A stretch of DNA of 37,717 bases. Origin: an uncultured Nitrosomonadales bacterium (GTDB taxonomy: Bacteria > Pseudomonadota > Gammaproteobacteria > Burkholderiales > Gallionellaceae). Each line of letters opens with the position of its first letter. Positions within the stretch are counted from its first letter, which is position 1. Shown here one piece after another: positions 1-8,901 of the stretch. Made by a program: the position numbers and the translations under genes. The stretch spans positions 1 through 37,717 of the forward strand of contig CAIOKY010000124.1 of the NCBI GenBank assembly GCA_903858965.1, given 5' to 3'. Below the pieces are notes generated by a model, which saw only the letters and a list, made by a program, of their open reading frames with translations, did no database searches and was not told where the DNA came from.

Positions 1-1
1 A

Positions 2-871
2 TTCATCGGCCCCGGTATCATGGGCCGCCCGATGGCGCTCAATTTGATGAAAAGCGGGCACAAGATGTGGGCCTATGCGCGCCGTCCCGAAACATTGCAG
101 CCGCTGATCACGGCAGGTGCCACCGCGTGTGCAACGCCTGCTGAAGTGGCGAAGCACGCTGATGTGATCTTCACGATGGTATCCGATACGCCGGATGTGG
201 AAAGCGTGATCTTCGGCGAGCAAGGCATCATCAAGAATGTGCGCAGCGGCAGCGTGATCGTCGACATGAGTACGATCTCGCCGACCGCGACCAAAGTGTT
301 TGCCGAACGGCTGGAAAAGCTGGGCGTCGATATGCTGGATGCACCGGTGTCCGGTGGAGAGACCGGCGCAATCAACGGTACGCTGTCGATCATGGTGGGC
401 GGAAAGACCAAGGTGTTCGAACGCGTGAAGCCGTTGTTCGAATGTATGGGTAAGAACATCGTACACATCGGCGACCACGGTGCGGGACAGGTGGCCAAGG
501 CGTGCAACCAGATCGTCGTTGCGGTGACCATTGAAGCTGTCGCGGAAGCGCTGACCTTTGCACGCAAAAACGGTGCCGACCCGGCCAAGGTGCGCGAGGC
601 GCTGATGGGCGGATTTGCCGGCAGCAAGATCATGGAAGTGCATGGCAAGCGCATGCTGGACAATGATTTCAAGCCCGGCTTCAAGGTTGGCCTGCACCAG
701 AAGGACATGCGCATCGTGATGGAGACTGCGCACCAGTTGGGCGTGGCGCTGCCGGCCGCAGCGTTGGTGACGCAACATCTCAATGCGCTGATGGGCACGG
801 ATTGCACTGATCTGGACTCAGCAGCGATAGTTAAAGTGATAGAACGCATGTCGGGCATGGGTGGAAAATAA
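2..871 (+). CDS. glxR: 2-hydroxy-3-oxopropionate (tartronate semialdehyde) reductase, 5' partial
   Basis: Member of the beta-hydroxyacid dehydrogenase family that reduces tartronate semialdehyde to D-glycerate with NAD(P)H in the cytoplasm, part of glyoxylate/2-phosphoglycolate salvage. The reading frame is open to the window edge, and the codons before the first ATG (position 20) encode the Rossmann motif FIGPGIMGRPMALNL, so the true start lies a few codons outside the window. Visible family marks are the substrate-binding DAPVSGGE, the catalytic-lysine segment GAGQVAKACNQIVVA, and a C-terminal FKPGFKVGLHQKDM, all close to GarR/GlxR. Other family members such as 3-hydroxyisobutyrate dehydrogenase share these motifs, so the substrate is inferred from overall resemblance and from the hydroxypyruvate-reductase-like neighbour immediately downstream, which would feed the same glycerate pool. 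Confidence 0.8.
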   Translation, partial: FIGPGIMGRPMALNLMKSGHKMWAYARRPETLQPLITAGATACATPAEVAKHADVIFTMVSDTPDVESVIFGEQGIIKNVRSGSVIVDMSTISPTATKVFAERLEKLGVDMLDAPVSGGETGAINGTLSIMVGGKTKVFERVKPLFECMGKNIVHIGDHGAGQVAKACNQIVVAVTIEAVAEALTFARKNGADPAKVREALMGGFAGSKIMEVHGKRMLDNDFKPGFKVGLHQKDMRIVMETAHQLGVALPAAALVTQHLNALMGTDCTDLDSAAIVKVIERMSGMGGK

Positions 872-881
872 GTTTTGTGTC

Positions 882-1829
882 ATGGAGAAAATTGTCTTTC
901 TCGATAGTGCCAGCATCATTGCGGACATGCGCCGACCGGCTTTTTCGCATCAATGGATAGAATATCCGGCTACATCCGCCGAGCAGACCTTGGCACGGCT
1001 GCAGGATGCCACCATAGTGATCACCAATAAGGTGTTGCTGCGCCGGGATACGCTGGAACAATTGCCCGGGCTCAAGATGGTGGCTGTTGCCGCTACCGGC
1101 ATCAATAACGTGGATATCGATTGTTGCCGCGAGCACGGTATCGTCGTGTCAAATATCCGGAACTACTCGGTGCACACGGTGCCTGAGCATGTATTCATGC
1201 TGATGCTGGCGCTGCGCCGTAACCTGCTGGCATTCCACGCAGATGTTCGCAACGGCGCATGGCAAAAATCCGAACAGTTTTGCCTGTTCACCCATCCGGT
1301 GCGTGACCTGTATGGCAGTACACTGGGGATCATCGGTCATGGTGCGATCGGCAAAGCGGTGCAACAGATCGCGTTGGTGTTCGGCATGAAAGTGCTGCTC
1401 GCCGAGCACAAGGGCGCAACCGCAGTGCGTAATGGTTATACCGCGTTCGATACCGTGTTGCGGGAAAGCGACGTGATCAGTTTGCATTTGCCGCTCAATG
1501 AACAGACACGTCATCTGATCGGTGCTGCGGAATTTGCTTGCATGAAACCCGATGCACTGCTGATCAACACCGCACGCGGCGGTTTGGTGGACGAGGCGGC
1601 GCTGCTGGAAGCATTGCGTTCCCGGCACATAGGCGGTGCAGGATTCGATGTGCTGGAAAAGGAGCCTCCGACTGAAGGGCATCCGCTGCTGGATATTGAT
1701 CTACCCAATTTCATCATGACTCCGCACATTGCCTGGTCGGGGAGAGAGGCGATGCAGATGCTGGCCGACCAGCTCATCGCGAATATCGAAGCATACGTCG
1801 CCGGCACACCGCAGAACCGCGTCACCTGA
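882..1829 (+). CDS. hprA: D-2-hydroxyacid dehydrogenase, probable hydroxypyruvate reductase / glycerate dehydrogenase
   Basis: NAD(P)-dependent D-isomer-specific 2-hydroxyacid dehydrogenase of 315 residues, the usual length. The N-terminal half carries the substrate domain (VAATGINNVD), followed by the nucleotide-binding loop GIIGHGAIGKAV and the catalytic set: Arg in NTARGGLVDE, Glu in FDVLEKEPP and His in MTPHIAWSG. The reaction is probably interconversion of hydroxypyruvate and D-glycerate. I chose ATG 882 (MEKIVFLDS) because homologues start there; a GTG at 861 would add seven residues and overlap the preceding gene by 11 bases. The tight spacing (10 bases) indicates co-transcription with the upstream GlxR-like gene, together forming a glyoxylate-to-glycerate module. 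Substrate assignment rests on family resemblance and context. Confidence 0.8.
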   Translation: MEKIVFLDSASIIADMRRPAFSHQWIEYPATSAEQTLARLQDATIVITNKVLLRRDTLEQLPGLKMVAVAATGINNVDIDCCREHGIVVSNIRNYSVHTVPEHVFMLMLALRRNLLAFHADVRNGAWQKSEQFCLFTHPVRDLYGSTLGIIGHGAIGKAVQQIALVFGMKVLLAEHKGATAVRNGYTAFDTVLRESDVISLHLPLNEQTRHLIGAAEFACMKPDALLINTARGGLVDEAALLEALRSRHIGGAGFDVLEKEPPTEGHPLLDIDLPNFIMTPHIAWSGREAMQMLADQLIANIEAYVAGTPQNRVT

Positions 1830-1876
1830 TTAAGTTTAGTTAGAATGATCATCTGAATTGGAATAACCTAATACCC

Positions 1877-2986
1877 ATGACTGAGCTAACGAAAATCATT
1901 CCAATCTCCACAGCTACGCGAGTAGTATCCGGCGTGCTGCAAGAGCCTTGCATTGCGGACACACTACAGCGGCCGCTGCGTGATCTGCGCATCTCTGTCA
2001 CCGACCGTTGCAACCTGCGCTGCACCTACTGCATGCCGCGTGAAATGTTCGGCAAGGATCATGAGTTCCTGCCGCGCGCCGAGCTGCTCAACTTTGAAGA
2101 GATAGCCCGGCTTGCCAAATTGTTTGTGGCTTTGGGCGTGCAGAAGATACGCCTGACCGGCGGTGAGCCGCTGTTGCGCCGCAACCTCGAACAGCTGGTT
2201 GCAATGCTCGCAAGACTGCACACACCGGCCGGCAAACCGGTAGAAATCACACTGACTACCAATGGCGTATTGTTGGCCCAACAGGCCCAAGCGCTCAAGG
2301 ACGCGGGTTTGGCGCGGCTTTCAATCAGTCTGGACGGTTTGAGCGATGAAACTTTTCGGCGCATGAGCGATTCGGAAGTGCCGGTCAAGACTGTGCTGGA
2401 TGGTATAGCCGCTGCGCAGCGCGCCGGATTTGAGCAAATCAAGATCAACATAGTGGTCAAGCGCGGCGTGAACGACCACGAGATCATTGCTATGGCCGCA
2501 CACTTCCGCAACAGCGATATCGTGTTGCGCTTCATCGAATACATGGATGTTGGCAGCACCAATGGCTGGCGCATGGATGATGTAGTCCCGGCGCGGGAAA
2601 TTCTGGAGCAACTGGCCGGCCGTTATCTGCTCCACCAGCTGGCGGCCAATTACCCGGGAGAAGTGGCGGAGCGCTGGTGCTATGCGGATGGCGGCGGCGA
2701 GATCGGCGTGATCGCCTCCATTACCCGGGCATTTTGTCAGACCTGTACCCGTGCCCGGCTCTCGACCGATGGCAAACTTTACACCTGCTTGTTCGCCACC
2801 AGTGGCCTGGATTTGCGCGGGCCGTTGCGCGCAGGTGTATCCGAACCAGCCTTGACTGCGTTGATCGCAGAACGCTGGCAACAGCGCAACGACCGCTACT
2901 CGCAATTGCGTCAGGCGGCAACGCAGGCCGAGGCCATAGTTACACCCGGCCAGAAAAGAATCGAGATGTCATATATCGGAGGGTAA
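1877..2986 (+). CDS. moaA: GTP 3',8-cyclase MoaA
   Basis: Radical SAM enzyme for the first step of molybdopterin synthesis, converting GTP to 3',8-cyclo-dihydro-GTP with MoaC acting next. The N-terminal [4Fe-4S]/SAM motif CNLRCTYC lies near residues 44-51, the [11 protein letters not shown]-binding segment follows, and the second substrate-binding cluster is formed by [11 protein letters not shown] and the following YTC cysteine. The protein ends in Gly-Gly (SYIGG), the C-terminal tail known to be needed for activity, so the gene looks intact. At 369 residues it is about 40 longer than E. coli MoaA, mostly from an N-terminal extension of about 35 residues before [11 protein letters not shown] strong ribosome-binding site is not visible before ATG 1877. 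It starts the molybdenum cofactor region but is separated from moeB by a porin. Confidence 0.96.
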   Translation: MTELTKIIPISTATRVVSGVLQEPCIADTLQRPLRDLRISVTDRCNLRCTYCMPREMFGKDHEFLPRAELLNFEEIARLAKLFVALGVQKIRLTGGEPLLRRNLEQLVAMLARLHTPAGKPVEITLTTNGVLLAQQAQALKDAGLARLSISLDGLSDETFRRMSDSEVPVKTVLDGIAAAQRAGFEQIKINIVVKRGVNDHEIIAMAAHFRNSDIVLRFIEYMDVGSTNGWRMDDVVPAREILEQLAGRYLLHQLAANYPGEVAERWCYADGGGEIGVIASITRAFCQTCTRARLSTDGKLYTCLFATSGLDLRGPLRAGVSEPALTALIAERWQQRNDRYSQLRQAATQAEAIVTPGQKRIEMSYIGG

Positions 2987-3130
2987 CTTTAAGGTGCCAA
3001 GGATTAAAAATTAATAGCTGATGAAACCACTCTGGATTCAAAGCCTCCGCCTTATCATATATCCATGGCAATTCGGTTATTCCCAGTGTTTTTGCCTGTT
3101 GTAAAAAAACCACATATCCCTCGGTTTTCC

Positions 3131-3158
3131 TTGCCCTTGCTATTGGGTTATGGATAAT
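3131..3158 (+). promoter_or_regulatory. candidate sigma-70 promoter for the porin
   Basis: A TTGCCC (3131-3136) and GATAAT (3153-3158) pair with 16-base spacing lies about 95 bases before the porin start, inside the 265-base gap after moaA. Nothing else is recognised in that gap. The match is modest and the call is by eye only. Confidence 0.35.
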
Positions 3159-3251
3159 GCTCGCTGAATTCTCTGAGACTTGGGGAGTTTAAAAGGGTCG
3201 TCAGCTCGGGCTGTCGATATAACCTGAAAACTAAAACAAAAGGAGTTCCAC

Positions 3252-4418
3252 ATGCAAAAGAAAATCATCGTTCTGGCAATTGCCGCTGCTTTGACACCTG
3301 CCATGGCTTTGGCTGATACCGCCAACGTGACCATTTACGGTACTGTTGACGCGTCCTACGACTTCGTTACGACTGGTAGCGGTTCTCGCGCTGCCGGCGT
3401 CAGCGAACAGCGCGTATCGGGTAACCAGTCCTATGTTGGCCTGAAAGGTTCCAGCGATCTGGGTGGTGGCTTGTCCGCAGTCTGGCAAGCAGAAGGAAAA
3501 ATCAATCTGGATGGCAATGGTTATTCGTTTGACCGCGATACTTTCGCCGGTTTGTCCAGCACATCCATGGGTACCGTGCGTATAGGTCGTATGGGTTCAC
3601 CATACAAGATGTCTACCCGCAAGCAGGACGTGTTCGCTGACAGCATCGCCGACAACCGTTCCCTGATGGGTGGCGTTGCCGCTGCAAGTGGAATAGGTGC
3701 AGCACTTAACAACAGCTGGCCATCGTCAGGCGGAGACGTAACTTCAACAGTCAGTTCCTATGCGGCTTTTGATGGCCGTAATTCCCAAACCCTGGCTTAC
3801 ACCAGCCCTTCCTTCAGCGGCGTGACCATCAATGCTGCCTTGATCAACTATACCGCAGCCAATAAGTTGAGCACTGATGCAAAAGCCAGAGGCACTTCGC
3901 TGGCCGCCATGTATGACGTGGCTCCGTTCTACGGTACTGTTGCCTATGAAGTGCATAACTTCAGCAATATGGGTGCCGATATGACAGACACCAAGGAAGA
4001 TGCGGTCAAGTTTGGTCTGGGTTACGCCATGGATCAGTTTGCGGTCAACTTCGTCTATGAAAAGACCAAGGATGATATTGGCACGAATTACTGGGATTTC
4101 ACCAATGTAGTTGGACACAACGCCATGACCCTGAACGGCAAGTTCAACGTCAGCTCTACCGATGCGATCAAGGCGGCTTACACCAAAGCCGGTACGCTTG
4201 GGAACAGCGTCTGGTATTCAGCAGACAGCGGCGCCAAGCAAATCTCTGTGGGCTATGACCACAGCATGAGCAAGGCTACCACGGTCTACGCCATCTACAC
4301 CAAGTTGAGCAACGATGCAAATGTGTCCTACGCCTTGTTCGGCGGCGGCACCAATTCCAATTACTGGGATGGCTCTTCGCCTTCTGCCGTGTCACTGGGC
4401 TTGAAACACGCTTTCTAA
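3252..4418 (+). CDS. Gram-negative general porin, OmpC/Porin_4-like
   Basis: Outer-membrane trimeric porin of 388 residues allowing diffusion of small hydrophilic solutes. It has a clear signal peptide (MQKKIIVLAIAAALTPAMALA, cut before DTANVTIYG), the NVTIYGTVDASY first strand typical of betaproteobacterial porins, the L3-type region after RIGRMGSPY, and a terminal phenylalanine in LGLKHAF as required for barrel assembly. An AGGAG ribosome-binding site lies 7-8 bases before ATG 3252. It sits between moaA and moeB but has its own upstream gap and its own terminator, so it is a separate transcription unit; a link to molybdate or formate passage is possible but unproven. Confidence 0.9.
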   Translation: MQKKIIVLAIAAALTPAMALADTANVTIYGTVDASYDFVTTGSGSRAAGVSEQRVSGNQSYVGLKGSSDLGGGLSAVWQAEGKINLDGNGYSFDRDTFAGLSSTSMGTVRIGRMGSPYKMSTRKQDVFADSIADNRSLMGGVAAASGIGAALNNSWPSSGGDVTSTVSSYAAFDGRNSQTLAYTSPSFSGVTINAALINYTAANKLSTDAKARGTSLAAMYDVAPFYGTVAYEVHNFSNMGADMTDTKEDAVKFGLGYAMDQFAVNFVYEKTKDDIGTNYWDFTNVVGHNAMTLNGKFNVSSTDAIKAAYTKAGTLGNSVWYSADSGAKQISVGYDHSMSKATTVYAIYTKLSNDANVSYALFGGGTNSNYWDGSSPSAVSLGLKHAF

Positions 4419-4485
4419 TAGACGTGTAGGTCGGGTGAGCGGCTTCATCGCCTGACTCAACCTGCACAGAGTTGGAACAAGCTAG

Positions 4486-4513
4486 ACGGGCACCTTTGGG
4501 TGCCCGTTTTTTT
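4486..4513 (+). terminator. Rho-independent terminator after the porin
   Basis: A perfect 9-bp stem (ACGGGCACC with GGTGCCCGT), loop TTTG, and seven T residues. It lies 67 bases after the porin stop and isolates it from moeB. Confidence 0.9.
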
Positions 4514-4606
4514 GCGCTCAAGATTTTTACAGGCGGCACAAAAACATTGTCTTGTCTGGGTTGATGCTGAATAATCAGCGCTCCCTTTAATCCGTGGCTC
4601 ACCCGC

Positions 4607-5359
4607 ATGAACGACCAACAATTGCTGCGCTATAGTCGCCACATCCTGCTGAACGAGATCGGCGTCGAAGGGCAGCAGCGCCTGCTGGAAGCTAAAGTGC
4701 TGATCATCGGGTTGGGTGGGTTGGGCTCGCCCGCCGCGTTGTATCTCGCCGCCAGCGGCATCGGGCAACTGACCTTGTGCGACCAAGATACGGTGGAGCT
4801 CAGCAACCTGCAGCGCCAGATCATTCATCGTACCTCTACTGTGCACCAATCCAAGGTGGTCTCTGCACAAACCGTGCTGCACGACATCAATCCTGAAGTG
4901 GAATGCATTGCGCTGAGAATTCGTGCCGATGCAGCGCAATTGCATGAGCTGGTTGGCAAAGCAGATGTCATATTGGATTGCAGTGACAATTTCGCGACGC
5001 GTTATGCGGTCAATCGGGCTTGTCTGGCTCAGCGCAAACCGCTGGTATCGGGTGCTGCGATCCAATTCGACGGACAAATCTCGGTGTTCGATTTCCGCAA
5101 TCAGAATGTGCCCTGCTACAACTGTTTGTTCCCAGAGAACAGCCATGCCGCTGAGTTGCGCTGCGCGACAACAGGCGTATTTGCGCCGCTGACGGGTATC
5201 ATCGGTACTTTGCAGGCGGCGGAGACGCTCAAGTTGCTGGTTGGCATCGGGCGTGGCCTGAACGGCAAGCTGTTGACGCTGAATGCGCTGGACATGAGCA
5301 TTACGCGTAGTACGTTGAGCAAAGACGGCACTTGCAGTGTTTGCGGCAGCTTGGGGTAA
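4607..5359 (+). CDS. moeB: Molybdopterin-synthase adenylyltransferase MoeB
   Basis: Adenylates the C-terminal glycine of MoaD so that sulfur can be loaded for molybdopterin synthase. At 250 residues it is the standard MoeB length and lacks the C-terminal rhodanese domain of MoeZ/MOCS3 types. The ATP-binding loop IIGLGGLGSPAALYL, the Arg in SNLQRQIIHR and the catalytic aspartate region DCSDNFATRY are visible. Two CxxC pairs (CYNC and CSVC) supply the structural zinc site. ThiF, which acts in thiamine synthesis, is closely related, but the setting among moa genes favours MoeB. The start at ATG 4607 gives the usual MNDQQLLRYSRHILL beginning. Confidence 0.92.
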   Translation: MNDQQLLRYSRHILLNEIGVEGQQRLLEAKVLIIGLGGLGSPAALYLAASGIGQLTLCDQDTVELSNLQRQIIHRTSTVHQSKVVSAQTVLHDINPEVECIALRIRADAAQLHELVGKADVILDCSDNFATRYAVNRACLAQRKPLVSGAAIQFDGQISVFDFRNQNVPCYNCLFPENSHAAELRCATTGVFAPLTGIIGTLQAAETLKLLVGIGRGLNGKLLTLNALDMSITRSTLSKDGTCSVCGSLG

Positions 5360-5479
5360 TTAATATTAAGCAGCTCTTGGTGTTGTTTTGTAGCATCAAG
5401 CGGGTTGTGTTTCGCAAACTTGGCTTAATATATGCATTGCCATTTTCAGAGTCATTGCAACAAGTTTAAGGAAATTTCC

Positions 5480-7615
5480 ATGAGCCGCAAAACCGCGTCC
5501 CCGCCCAATCCATTCGTCATGAGCAAGCCGGCCTCACCGCGCTTGACTGCAGAACAGGCATTTGCACTGGCCATACAGCACCACACCCAAGGGCGTTTGC
5601 AGGAATCGGAAACCTTACTCAGGCAGATATTGCAGGCTCATCAAGGCCATGCGCACGCATGGCACTTGCTGGGTATCATTGCAGATCAAGTTGGCAGGAC
5701 GGAAACGGCTATCGAACTGATCGGCAAGGCAGTCGAGGCTGACGGCAACGTGGCGATGTTTCATGCCAATCTTTGCGGGATATGCCGCAAAGCCGGGCGC
5801 GTCACCGAGGCCATCGCGCACGGCGAACGGGCAGTGGCGCTTGACCCGAAAATGGCAATTGCATATAGCAATCTGGGTCTCGCTTATTACGACAACAAGG
5901 AATACGATAAAGATGAAACCTGCCAGTTGCAGGCATTAAAACTCCAGCCCACGCTGGCACCCGCGCTATACAACATGGGTTGTATCATGCGGGAACGCAA
6001 ACAAGCGGATGAGGCTATTGCTTATTACCGGCAGGCTATCGCCACAGACCCGAATTATCTAGAGGCGATCAACAATCTGGGTGGGATGTTGGTCAAGGAA
6101 GATTGTCCTGAAGAGGCGCTGGACGTGCTTGCTGGAGCACTGCAGTTGAATCCCGAGTATGGTCTTGCGCATTTCAATGTGGGCTGTGCGTTTAATGCGT
6201 TGGAACGCTTTGATGCGGCGCTGCCACACTTGATGAAGGCCTTGCGGCTGATTCCGGATTACCCCGATGCGCTTTTGGCCATCGCCAAAGCCTACCAGGG
6301 CACGCGGAATTTTGCCGAAGCCGAACATGCGATCCGGCGTGCGCTTGAGCTGGACACCGACAAGAAAGCGGAAGCGCATAGCCTGCTGGGAAGTATTTAT
6401 GCCGAAATGGGCGAGACGGCACGCGCTGGTGCCAGCTTCGCTGAAGCACTGAAAATCGACCCGGAACTGGGAGATGCGCTGCTCGGCACAGGCAACCTGT
6501 CCATGGAAGCCGGGGATATTGATATGGCGGAGCAACAGTTTGAAAAGGCGCTGGCAATATCCCAGAACAAATTGTATGCATATTGTCGCCTTGTCAAGGT
6601 CAAGAAAATACGGGCTGGCGATCAGAACATGGCGGCGCTGGTTGCGATGAGCGAACAAGCCGGCAAGTTGACCGAGATCCAGTTGCGCACGTTGCACTTT
6701 GCGCTGGGCAAATGCTATGACGATATCGGAGACGCAGCGCAAGCCTTCTACCATTTTCGGGAAGGCGGTCGTATGAAACGTAAACAGATGACTTACGATT
6801 CCGTGGCAAACAGCCGCGAAGCCGATCGTATCATCGCGACTTGGGATCAGGAGACTTTGGCGCGTCTGCGAATCGGTGGGGGCACTTCCGCGCTGCCGAT
6901 CTTTGTGTTGGGCATGCCCCGTTCCGGGACTACTCTCACTGAACAGATCATTGCCAGTCACCCGGATGTGTACGGTGCCGGGGAGTTGCCTGACATGATG
7001 AAGATCGCGCAGCGTACAACAGTATCCGGAGATTATTACCCTGAAAACATTGCCGGGTTGACACCAGAACTGCTGGCCGCTTGGGGCGAGGATTACGTGG
7101 CGGGATTGCAAGGACGGGCGCCGGCAGCGCGCCGGATCACTGACAAAATGCCGGGTAACTTTACATTTATCGGATTGATCAATGCGATGTTGCCGAGTGC
7201 CAGGATCATTCATGTGTCGCGCAACCCGGTAGACAATTGCCTGTCATGTTTTACCAATCAGTTCAACCATGATAGCCTGCCTTACACCTACGACCTGGTT
7301 GAGCTGGGACGCTATTACACCAATTATGCGCGCCTGATGGCGCATTGGCGGCGGGTGTTGCCGGAAGGGGCTTTCCTCGACGTGCGCTATGAAGATCTGG
7401 TGGCGGACAATGAAGCGCAAGCGCGTCGGCTGATTGCCTATTGCGGCCTGGAGTGGAACGATGCGTGCCTGGAATCGCACAAAACCAAACGCTCGGTTCG
7501 CACCGCCAGCGTGACTCAGGTGCGCCAGCCCATCTATACCTCGTCGGTTGAGCGCTGGCGCAAGTATGAAGAATTTCTCAAACCCTTGCTGGATGAATTG
7601 GGCGATCTGATATGA
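5480..7615 (+). CDS. TPR-repeat sulfotransferase family protein
   Basis: A 711-residue two-part protein. Residues about 20-400 are a run of tetratricopeptide repeats (for example AIAYSNLGLAYYDNKEYD and APALYNMGCIMRERKQADEA). Residues about 470-700 are a sulfotransferase domain with the 5'-phosphosulfate loop FVLGMPRSGTTLTEQI and the 3'-phosphate motif IIHVSRNPVDNCLSC, which bind PAPS. It is expected to transfer sulfate to a protein or glycan acceptor that I cannot identify; no signal peptide is seen. ATG 5480 is preferred over ATG 5432 because AAGGAAA stands just before it. It lies between moeB and moaC in the same direction. Such fusions are widespread in proteobacteria but are not a known molybdenum cofactor component. 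Confidence 0.85.
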   Translation: MSRKTASPPNPFVMSKPASPRLTAEQAFALAIQHHTQGRLQESETLLRQILQAHQGHAHAWHLLGIIADQVGRTETAIELIGKAVEADGNVAMFHANLCGICRKAGRVTEAIAHGERAVALDPKMAIAYSNLGLAYYDNKEYDKDETCQLQALKLQPTLAPALYNMGCIMRERKQADEAIAYYRQAIATDPNYLEAINNLGGMLVKEDCPEEALDVLAGALQLNPEYGLAHFNVGCAFNALERFDAALPHLMKALRLIPDYPDALLAIAKAYQGTRNFAEAEHAIRRALELDTDKKAEAHSLLGSIYAEMGETARAGASFAEALKIDPELGDALLGTGNLSMEAGDIDMAEQQFEKALAISQNKLYAYCRLVKVKKIRAGDQNMAALVAMSEQAGKLTEIQLRTLHFALGKCYDDIGDAAQAFYHFREGGRMKRKQMTYDSVANSREADRIIATWDQETLARLRIGGGTSALPIFVLGMPRSGTTLTEQIIASHPDVYGAGELPDMMKIAQRTTVSGDYYPENIAGLTPELLAAWGEDYVAGLQGRAPAARRITDKMPGNFTFIGLINAMLPSARIIHVSRNPVDNCLSCFTNQFNHDSLPYTYDLVELGRYYTNYARLMAHWRRVLPEGAFLDVRYEDLVADNEAQARRLIAYCGLEWNDACLESHKTKRSVRTASVTQVRQPIYTSSVERWRKYEEFLKPLLDELGDLI

Positions 7616-7678
7616 CGGAAGGCGAGGATAAATGTGCCCGGTGCAAACAATAAACTGTATTTGTCGACAGGTGTTTAA

Positions 7679-8218
7679 ATGGATAAGTTGACCCATTTTT
7701 CCGACACAGGGCGGGCGCGCATGGTGGATGTCTCGGATAAATCTGACACGCAACGCATCGCCGTTGCCAGCGGTATCTTGCGCATGCAGCCTGAGACATT
7801 GGCGCGTATCCGCAATGGCAGCATCGCCAAGGGTGATGTGTTGACCGTGGCGGATGTGGGCGCGGTGATGGCCGCAAAGCACACCGCGGACTTGATTCCG
7901 ATGTGCCACACACTTGCGCTCAGTGGCGTTGAAGTTGTGTTCAGCGACATCGCGGAACCCGATGCACATGGTTGCATCGGGATCAAGGTCGTTACGACGA
8001 CGCGTTGTGTCGGGCAGACCGGCGTCGAGATGGAAGCATTGTGTGCGGCCAGCATGGCGTTGCTTACCATTTACGATATGTGCAAAGCGATAGATAGAGG
8101 GATGCGTATCGAGTGTATCCGGCTGGAAGAAAAGCGTGGCGGCAAGAGCGGAGTCTGGCATAGAGAAGAATCTGGGGCTTCGGGAAAAATCGGGAAACGC
8201 GTGAAGGGTACGGTGTGA
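7679..8218 (+). CDS. moaC: Cyclic pyranopterin monophosphate synthase MoaC
   Basis: Second enzyme of molybdopterin synthesis, turning the MoaA product into cyclic pyranopterin monophosphate. Family signatures are continuous: DKSDTQRIAVASG near the N-terminus, the active-site KHTADLIPMCHTLALSGVEV, and TGVEMEALCAASMALLTIYD followed by DMCKAIDRGM. The 179-residue product is about 15-20 longer than E. coli MoaC because of a basic tail after EEKRGGKSG. Its stop overlaps the moaD start (GTGA), which indicates translational coupling with the molybdopterin synthase small subunit. Confidence 0.96.
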   Translation: MDKLTHFSDTGRARMVDVSDKSDTQRIAVASGILRMQPETLARIRNGSIAKGDVLTVADVGAVMAAKHTADLIPMCHTLALSGVEVVFSDIAEPDAHGCIGIKVVTTTRCVGQTGVEMEALCAASMALLTIYDMCKAIDRGMRIECIRLEEKRGGKSGVWHREESGASGKIGKRVKGTV

Positions 8219-8454
8219 TCAGGGTGTTGTTCTTCGGGCCGGTCGCGGAGCGTGTCGGCAAAAGCGAAGTGCAGGTTGTGTTCAAGGCCGGAATGCGTTT
8301 GCTGGATGTGCGTGAGCAATTGCAGGTGAAGTATCCGGCGGCATTTGAGATCGTTTGTTTCACGGCAGTAAATGGAGAGCATGTGCTGGATATGTCGTTG
8401 CCGCTGACTGAGCACAGTGACGTAGTTTTTATGTCCAAGTTTTCGGGTGGCTGA
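8215..8454 (+). CDS. moaD: Molybdopterin synthase small (sulfur carrier) subunit MoaD
   Basis: Ubiquitin-fold sulfur carrier of 79 residues ending in the required Gly-Gly (KFSGG), whose terminal glycine is adenylated by MoeB and converted to a thiocarboxylate. The start is a GTG at 8215 overlapping the moaC stop by three bases, giving IRVLFFGPVAERVG as expected for the first beta strand. It pairs with MoaE encoded 12 bases downstream. Confidence 0.94.
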   Translation: MIRVLFFGPVAERVGKSEVQVVFKAGMRLLDVREQLQVKYPAAFEIVCFTAVNGEHVLDMSLPLTEHSDVVFMSKFSGG

Positions 8455-8466
8455 GATGGGACTTCC

Positions 8467-8892
8467 ATGAAAGATGCAGTGCGTATCCAACTGGAAGACT
8501 TTTCCCAGGACGAGGAGATCGCTGCGCTGCGCGCCAGTTCGAAACGCATGGGCGGTATCGCCACATTCATCGGTTGTGCGCGCGATTTCTCGGAAGGACG
8601 CGAGGTGACGCAGATCAGTTTCGACGCCTATGGCAGCATGGCGGTGGGGGAGATGAACAAGCTGCGCGATGAAGCAACGAAAAAATTCGCGCTGCTGGGT
8701 GTGCGTATCGTGCACCGCGTGGGTGTGGTGGGCGCGGGCGAGCAGATCGTATTCGTTGCGGCTGGAGCGGAGCATCGCGCGCCTGCATTGCAAGCCTGCC
8801 AATGGCTGATCGATGAATTGAAACAGCGCGTGCCGATCTGGAAAAAAGAGATCACGCCTCAGGGCGAGGCTTGGTTAACACCTCATCCCTAG
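8467..8892 (+). CDS. moaE: Molybdopterin synthase catalytic (large) subunit MoaE
   Basis: Catalytic subunit that inserts two dithiolene sulfurs into cyclic pyranopterin monophosphate, working as a heterotetramer with MoaD. Conserved features are the AEHRAPAL His-Arg pair and the VPIWKKEITPQGEAW segment holding the catalytic lysine region. The loop usually written as GKVRxxNxG reads GCARDFSEGREV here, a diverged form. The 141-residue length is normal. It follows moaD by 12 bases and precedes mobB by 9 bases, so moaCDE-mobBA reads as one operon. Confidence 0.94.
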   Translation: MKDAVRIQLEDFSQDEEIAALRASSKRMGGIATFIGCARDFSEGREVTQISFDAYGSMAVGEMNKLRDEATKKFALLGVRIVHRVGVVGAGEQIVFVAAGAEHRAPALQACQWLIDELKQRVPIWKKEITPQGEAWLTPHP

Positions 8893-8901
8893 AATTTATT
8901 C

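Noticed and set aside
861-881. GTG start at 861 for the hydroxyacid dehydrogenase
   Set aside because: It adds seven residues not expected for the family and overlaps the upstream gene; ATG 882 gives the usual N-terminus.
6059-7213. Long minus-strand reading frame of 384 codons opposite the TPR-sulfotransferase
   Set aside because: It is antisense to a gene with clear domains; its protein has no recognisable motif and a composition typical of a shadow frame.
7244-8161. Minus-strand frame of 305 codons across the sulfotransferase end and moaC
   Set aside because: It overlaps two well-supported plus-strand genes and has no family features.
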